Source: an uncultured Lachnospiraceae bacterium (GTDB lineage Bacteria > Bacillota > Clostridia > Lachnospirales > Lachnospiraceae). From it: 10,404 nt of DNA. The DNA lies in NCBI GenBank assembly GCA_910587895.1, contig CAJUOE010000099.1, positions 1-10,404 on the forward strand, given 5' to 3'. The notes under the pieces are model-generated. The model was not told the DNA's origin, searched no databases, and saw only the letters and a program-made list of their open reading frames with translations. A program made the translations under genes and the position numbers. Positions 7,578 to 10,404 of this stretch are shown here, piece after piece; position 1 is the stretch's first letter; every line of letters starts with the position of its first letter.

Positions 7578-7607
7578 CAGCCACTTGCTTTACGGGCAAG
7601 CGGCTGT
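7577..7607 (-). terminator. Strong stem-loop after the cytidylate kinase-like gene, probable terminator with a poor T-tract
   Basis: Arms at 7577-7588 and 7596-7607 pair over 12 bp with one G-U pair and a 7-nt loop. On the minus strand the 3' side continues TTACAGATTTTC, not a clean T-run, so this is a weak or atypical intrinsic terminator, though the stem is strong. It starts 25 nt after the stop codon of the upstream gene and directly abuts the next promoter, which fits a boundary between two transcription units. Confidence 0.6.
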
Positions 7608-7632
7608 CTTTACACATATTATCTCTTCACTT

Positions 7633-8238
7633 TTATTTTTTACGCAGGTTTTCACGTTCCTGAATGTAATTCTCCAGAACTTTCACCGAACCTGCAACGC
7701 CGAGCGGGCTGCTGTTGAGACAGATGTCATAGAACCTTGAATCGCCCCATTTGTGCTCCGAATGCCTGTTATGGTAGCGTTTTCTCTTAAAATCATGCCG
7801 TTCCATCTTCTTGATGGCTTCCGATTCACTTAATTTATATTTGGACATTACGCGCTCCAGCTTATGCTGCTTATCTCCGCTGATGAAGACAGAAATCATT
7901 CCATCCACATCCTGAAGCACTGTTTCCGAACAACGTCCCACAATCACAAAAGATTCCCCGCTTTCAGCTTTTTCCCTGATATAGTCAAACTGGGTTTCCG
8001 CAAGAATCTCTTCCATGGAGTTGGAGTATTTTCCCACCCTTCTTGACAACATAAGGTTTCTCGGTTTCTCGTCATATTTCTCCAAAACTTCCACATTCAC
8101 ATCCATCTGATTTGCAATTTCATCCAGCATTTTTCTGTCATAAAATTTAAGCCCCAGATCCTCTGCAATCTTCTCTGCAATCTCATGTCCTGCACTGCCA
8201 AATTCTCGGCTTACCGTAATAATTAACTGTTCGCTCAC
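7633..8238 (-). CDS. Cytidylate kinase-like family protein (P-loop NTPase)
   Basis: This 201-aa protein matches the cytidylate kinase-like family (Cytidylate_kin2 type), common in Firmicutes and distinct from the canonical Cmk. The nucleotide-binding N terminus reads ITVSREFGSAGHEIAEKIA (about 7-25), where the family has a modified P-loop rather than a classical GxxGxGK. Further family features are FYDRKMLDEIA (32-42), VIVGRCSE near 97-104, a basic central region KRKRYHNRH, and a WG...YDICLNSS segment near the C terminus. True substrate is not established for the family; some members are fused to or sit beside transporters. Here it follows a permease gene after 75 nt with a hairpin between. 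The start is GTG with a near-perfect TAAGGAGG 6 nt upstream, so translation should be efficient. The gene ends before a strong stem-loop. Confidence 0.88.
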   Translation of the reverse strand: MSEQLIITVSREFGSAGHEIAEKIAEDLGLKFYDRKMLDEIANQMDVNVEVLEKYDEKPRNLMLSRRVGKYSNSMEEILAETQFDYIREKAESGESFVIVGRCSETVLQDVDGMISVFISGDKQHKLERVMSKYKLSESEAIKKMERHDFKRKRYHNRHSEHKWGDSRFYDICLNSSPLGVAGSVKVLENYIQERENLRKK

Positions 8239-8270
8239 ACTATTCCTCCTTATTCCAAATGTTTATGAAA

Positions 8271-8306
8271 TCCGGCAATCTGCACCAGTATGGTTCAATT
8301 GCCGGA
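8271..8306 (-). promoter_or_regulatory. Intercistronic hairpin between permease and kinase-like gene
   Basis: A perfect 9-bp inverted repeat (tccggcaat at 8271-8279, attgccgga at 8298-8306) encloses an 18-nt loop that itself contains a small acca/tggt stem (8284-8287 with 8291-8294). It begins 7 nt after the permease stop codon. On the minus strand it is followed by TTTCATAAAC, too poor in T for a confident terminator. It may act as a partial terminator or as an mRNA-stabilising element that sets unequal expression of the two genes. No convincing promoter was seen between it and the kinase-like gene. Confidence 0.55.
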
Positions 8307-8313
8307 CTTCGGG

Positions 8314-9672
8314 TTAACAGTAGCGTACAAAAATAATTAACATAGATACCGTAATTACTAACAACGTCGCCGGAACTGCCGCTTTACAATATTTTCCCCA
8401 GCCTATCACATAGCCGTTCTTTGCTGCAACGGAAGTACCCACTACGTTTGCAGACGCGCCGATCGGAGTCGCGCTTCCACCAATATCGGTTCCCATGGAA
8501 AGCGCCCAGGTAAGTGTTGCAAGGTCAACGCCTTGTGCCGCAGCAAGGCTCTTGATAACCGGAACCATGGTGGCCGCAAACGGAATATTATCTACAAGCG
8601 CACTCGCAATCGCAGATATCCAGAGGATAATCGCAACCATCATATACAGGTTATCTCCACTCACATTGCCAATAAATGCAGCTATCATTTCCAGTATATT
8701 TGTCTGCTCCAGTCCTCCAACTACCATAAAGAGGCCGATAAAGAACAAAATTGTCTTGTAATCTACTTTCTTTAAAAGTTCCAGTGCATATTTTCCCGAT
8801 GTTATCAGCGTAACAAGCGCGATAAATGTCCCTATAAATGCTACAGTCAATCCTGTATATTCATGTGTTACCAGCATAATCACCGCGCAGGCAAATATAA
8901 CACTGCTGATCGCAAATTCACGTTTATCTAAAATTGCCTCTTTGGGCGTCGGCATTTTCGAAATATCAATGGTCTCGCCGTCTTTCGTCTTTAAATCCTT
9001 ATGGAATACCAGAAGAAAATAAATTACCACAAGAATCAGGCTGATTCCTGCAATCACACCCGTATTCATAATAAAGTCTCCAAATGAATATCCCAGGGAC
9101 GTACCGATAATGATGTTTGGCGGGTCTCCGCACATCGTCGCCGATCCTCCAAGATTCGCACAGAATATCTCGGATAAAATCATCGGTATCGGATTAAATT
9201 TTAACAGCTTTGCCAGCTCTATCGTCACTGCAACCAAAAACAGGATTACCGTGATACTGTCGATAAACATTGCCAGCCCTGCCGACATAATCATAAATGC
9301 GACAAACAGTGGAATCGGTTTGTAATTAACCGCTTTTGCAAGCAACATGCAAAGCCAACGGAAAAATCCGGCCTTGGCCATGCCTTCCACCATGATCATC
9401 ATGCCTGCAATAAAAATGATAGTCGCCCAGTTAATTCCGGCTGTGCTCTCTCCTTCACTTCCAGACGCATACCAGAATCCTAACTTAACTATGCTATGTA
9501 AATTCAACGTCTCAAGTATTGCATGGGTATCCTTCATTATAATACCGAATACACCTACAATTGTTAATACTCCACATCCTAAAGTAACAAAATGTCTTTC
9601 AATCTTGTCTAACACAATCAAAACAAACATAACAATAAATATTGTTACTGCTAAAATCTGTGCCGCTGTCAA
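8314..9672 (-). CDS. ArsB/NhaD/SLC13-type (ion transporter superfamily) permease
   Basis: This is a polytopic inner-membrane transporter of the ion transporter superfamily, about 452 aa. Two half-repeats show the family signature: GGSATMCGDPPNI and GGSATPIGASANV, at residues 178-190 and 401-413 when counted from the upstream ATG. ALVDNIPFAATM (361-372) is typical of NhaD/ArsB members. About ten to twelve hydrophobic segments are visible, with a hydrophilic loop near 228-255. The substrate cannot be read from the sequence: Na+/H+ antiport, arsenite and carboxylate transport all occur in the superfamily. No arsR or arsenate reductase gene is nearby, which argues weakly against arsenite. The start needs care: an ATG at 9681 directly touches the ribosome site AGGAG (no spacing), while a TTG at 9672 stands 9 nt from it, so I prefer TTG. 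The gene is preceded by a long leader with its own promoter and followed by the kinase-like gene. Confidence 0.9.
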   Translation of the reverse strand: MTAAQILAVTIFIVMFVLIVLDKIERHFVTLGCGVLTIVGVFGIIMKDTHAILETLNLHSIVKLGFWYASGSEGESTAGINWATIIFIAGMMIMVEGMAKAGFFRWLCMLLAKAVNYKPIPLFVAFMIMSAGLAMFIDSITVILFLVAVTIELAKLLKFNPIPMILSEIFCANLGGSATMCGDPPNIIIGTSLGYSFGDFIMNTGVIAGISLILVVIYFLLVFHKDLKTKDGETIDISKMPTPKEAILDKREFAISSVIFACAVIMLVTHEYTGLTVAFIGTFIALVTLITSGKYALELLKKVDYKTILFFIGLFMVVGGLEQTNILEMIAAFIGNVSGDNLYMMVAIILWISAIASALVDNIPFAATMVPVIKSLAAAQGVDLATLTWALSMGTDIGGSATPIGASANVVGTSVAAKNGYVIGWGKYCKAAVPATLLVITVSMLIIFVRYC

Positions 9673-9687
9673 GCGAATCATCTCCTA
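9673..9687 (-). promoter_or_regulatory. Ribosome binding site that decides the permease start
   Basis: The minus strand reads TAGGAGATGATTCGC and then TTG. AGGAGATGAT matches the full anti-Shine-Dalgarno complement AGGAGGTGAT at 9 of 10 positions. The apparent ATG start is inside this match, so it probably serves as part of the ribosome site, with TTG at 9672 as the initiation codon. Confidence 0.6.
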
Positions 9688-9868
9688 ACATAATTTTTCA
9701 AATTTTTTTATAGTATCTGCTCTCTGCAGTTATCCTGAATCATATGGCAAATGCCAAACAACCTTTATCATTTATCTATATAAACGGTATCATCTGTCCG
9801 TAATGCAGGCTGCAATCGTTACCGTTCGCCAACCACAGCCATGTCCTGTAAATTATCTGCTCACTCCT
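9682..9868 (-). promoter_or_regulatory. Long 5' leader of the permease gene with inverted repeats; riboswitch class not recognised
   Basis: From the predicted start of transcription near 9869 there are almost 200 nt before the permease start, with no gene recognised. Visible structure includes a perfect 7-bp inverted repeat (aacggta at 9783-9789 and taccgtt at 9820-9826) enclosing a short tgca/tgca hairpin (9804-9814). An alternative pairing of gtaa (9800-9803) with ttac (9819-9822) would exclude the first stem. A further hairpin tggca-aa-tgcca lies at 9745-9756, then an A-rich stretch before the ribosome site. A long leader before an ion transporter gene would fit RNA-level control, but I cannot match it to any known riboswitch and there is no T-tract terminator on this strand. 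Confidence 0.4.
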
Positions 9869-9875
9869 CCGTCAT

Positions 9876-9904
9876 ATTATAACTCACACGCCTGTGATTT
9901 TCCA
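9876..9904 (-). promoter_or_regulatory. Predicted sigma-A promoter for the permease gene
   Basis: On the minus strand a perfect -10 hexamer TATAAT (9881-9876) is preceded at 17 nt by TGGAAA (9904-9899, 4 of 6 to TTGACA). The weak -35 suggests moderate strength or help from an activator. An inverted repeat ggaaaa/ttttcc (9937-9942, 9950-9955) lies about 35 nt further upstream in AT-rich DNA. The rest of 9905-10030 shows AT-rich DNA and nothing else recognisable. Confidence 0.5.
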
Positions 9905-10030
9905 GAATTTTTTATACTTTTTTGCAAAGTTTTATCGGAAAATTTTTCGTTTTCCATTTCACAAAAACTGCCCTGAAAATACGCAGGAAAACACTTTTAT
10001 ATTTCAGCGTGACAAGGCCTTTTCGGTAAA

Positions 10031-10072
10031 ACAAAAAATCCTGAAAACCTTTCTCTGCTAAAGTTTCCAGGA
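10031..10072 (-). terminator. Intrinsic terminator of the rRNA-tRNA operon
   Basis: Arms at 10039-10048 and 10063-10072 pair over 10 bp with one G-U pair and a 14-nt loop. On the minus strand the stem is followed by TTTTTTGTTTT, a good U-tract. It begins 9 nt after the end of tRNA-Trp, so it ends the rRNA-tRNA transcript. Confidence 0.85.
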
Positions 10073-10081
10073 CTGTATTAA

Positions 10082-10152
10082 CAGGGGAAGAGGGATTCGA
10101 ACCCCCGTGAACGGTTTTGGAGACCGCAATACTGCCGCTGTATGATTCCCCT
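10082..10152 (-). tRNA. tRNA-Trp, anticodon CCA
   Basis: The minus strand folds as a complete 71-nt cloverleaf. The acceptor stem is AGGGGAA with TTCCCCT and discriminator G. The D stem is ATAC/GTAT with a 7-nt loop containing GG. The anticodon stem is GCGGT/ACCGT with loop CTCCAAA, so the anticodon is CCA (Trp). The variable loop has 4 nt and the T arm is GGGGG-TTCGAAT-CCCTC with one G-U pair. The 3' CCA is not encoded, so it must be added after transcription. The gene lies 70 nt after the 23S rRNA 3' end and just before a terminator, so it is made as part of the rRNA transcript. Confidence 0.96.
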
Positions 10153-10222
10153 ATATACTTATTATATTACGCTACGCCTTCAAAAATTCACACAGATGAA
10201 CATCTTATGTCCCAATCCATTT

Positions 10223-10404
10223 GGTCAAGCCCTCGACCGATTAGTGGCAGTCAGCTCCATGCATTGCTGCACTTCCACCCCTGCCCTATCCACCTCGTCG
10301 TCTCCAAGGGGTCTTACTCCTTGCGGATGGGAACTCCCATCTTGGGGGGGGCTTCACGCTTAGATGCCTAAACCTTATCTGCAGTCACCGTATGTTCATC
10401 ACCA
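10223..10404 (-). rRNA. 23S rRNA, 3' end only (cut by window edge; last 35 bases not 23S-like)
   Basis: The plus strand from 10223 reads ggtcaagccctcgaccgatt, the complement of the conserved 23S 3' terminus (…CGGTCGAGGGCTTGACC). It continues with the known domain VI pattern, including gtcagctccatgcattgctg, aaggggtcttactc and ggcttcacgcttagatgcct. Agreement with the 23S pattern stops at about 10369. Bases 10370-10404 do not read as the expected ...TTCAGCG..TTTATCC continuation, so the reliable part is 10223-10369. The exact mature 3' end may differ by a few bases. The details of this end resemble Lachnospiraceae 23S genes. Confidence 0.85.

Noticed and set aside
7525..7617. Longer 70-codon version of the micropeptide starting at 7617
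   Set aside because: The extension runs through the stem-loop and the predicted promoter, so most of it would not be in the transcript; the added residues look random.
9821..9845. Seven-codon leader peptide (MAVVGER) in the permease leader
   Set aside because: Its only near ribosome site, AGGA, is one base from the ATG, and nothing in the peptide suggests attenuation such as repeated regulatory codons.
9937..9955. Inverted repeat ggaaaa/ttttcc upstream of the permease promoter as an operator
   Set aside because: A/T-rich repeats of this length are expected by chance in such DNA, and no matching regulator gene is nearby.
10190..10204. Small palindrome agatg-aa-catct between 23S and tRNA-Trp
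   Set aside because: Five pairs with a two-base loop cannot form a stable hairpin and match no known processing site.
1..10404. CRISPR arrays, insertion sequences, prophage genes or defence islands
   Set aside because: No regularly spaced repeats, transposase or integrase frames, or phage genes were seen; the whole window is packed with housekeeping genes in one direction.

Overview
This window looks like chromosomal core DNA from a Clostridia/Firmicutes bacterium, most likely a member of Lachnospiraceae. The reasons are the partial 23S rRNA 3' end, the strong AGGAGG-type ribosome binding sites, and the gene order (DUF512 radical-SAM protein, der, plsY, gpsA). The family assignment is inference from recognised sequence style; no database search was run. 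Every gene I can support lies on the minus strand, so the window reads biologically from right to left.

Right end (about 10404 down to 10030): the 3' end of a 23S rRNA gene, a 70-nt spacer with no room for 5S rRNA, a tRNA-Trp (CCA) and a good intrinsic terminator. The last 35 bases of the window no longer resemble 23S rRNA.

Next (about 9905 to 7577): a gene-free stretch of roughly 350 nt holding a sigma-A-like promoter and a long 5' leader with inverted repeats. It is followed by an ArsB/NhaD/SLC13-type membrane permease, an intercistronic hairpin, a cytidylate kinase-like P-loop protein and a strong stem-loop.

Left two thirds (about 7577 to 1): an extended -10 promoter starts what looks like one long, tightly packed operon. 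It carries a 39-codon membrane micropeptide, the DUF512 radical-SAM/PDZ protein, the ribosome-assembly GTPase Der, glycerol-3-phosphate acyltransferase PlsY, glycerol-3-phosphate dehydrogenase GpsA, a stand-alone Hanks-type Ser/Thr kinase, and a type IIA topoisomerase subunit pair (ParE/GyrB-like, then ParC/GyrA-like, cut by the window edge). Gaps are between -4 and about 50 nt, with no terminator seen. GpsA makes the sn-glycerol-3-phosphate that PlsY acylates, so those two form the first steps of phospholipid synthesis. Der serves 50S assembly and the topoisomerase serves DNA decatenation or supercoiling. The operon therefore joins ribosome, membrane and chromosome functions with a kinase in the middle.

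I did not find a clear new defence, mobile or CRISPR-type system. The points most worth a second look are the micropeptide at the head of the operon, the non-RD kinase between gpsA and the topoisomerase genes, the structured leader before the permease, and the 23S-tRNA-Trp arrangement without 5S.
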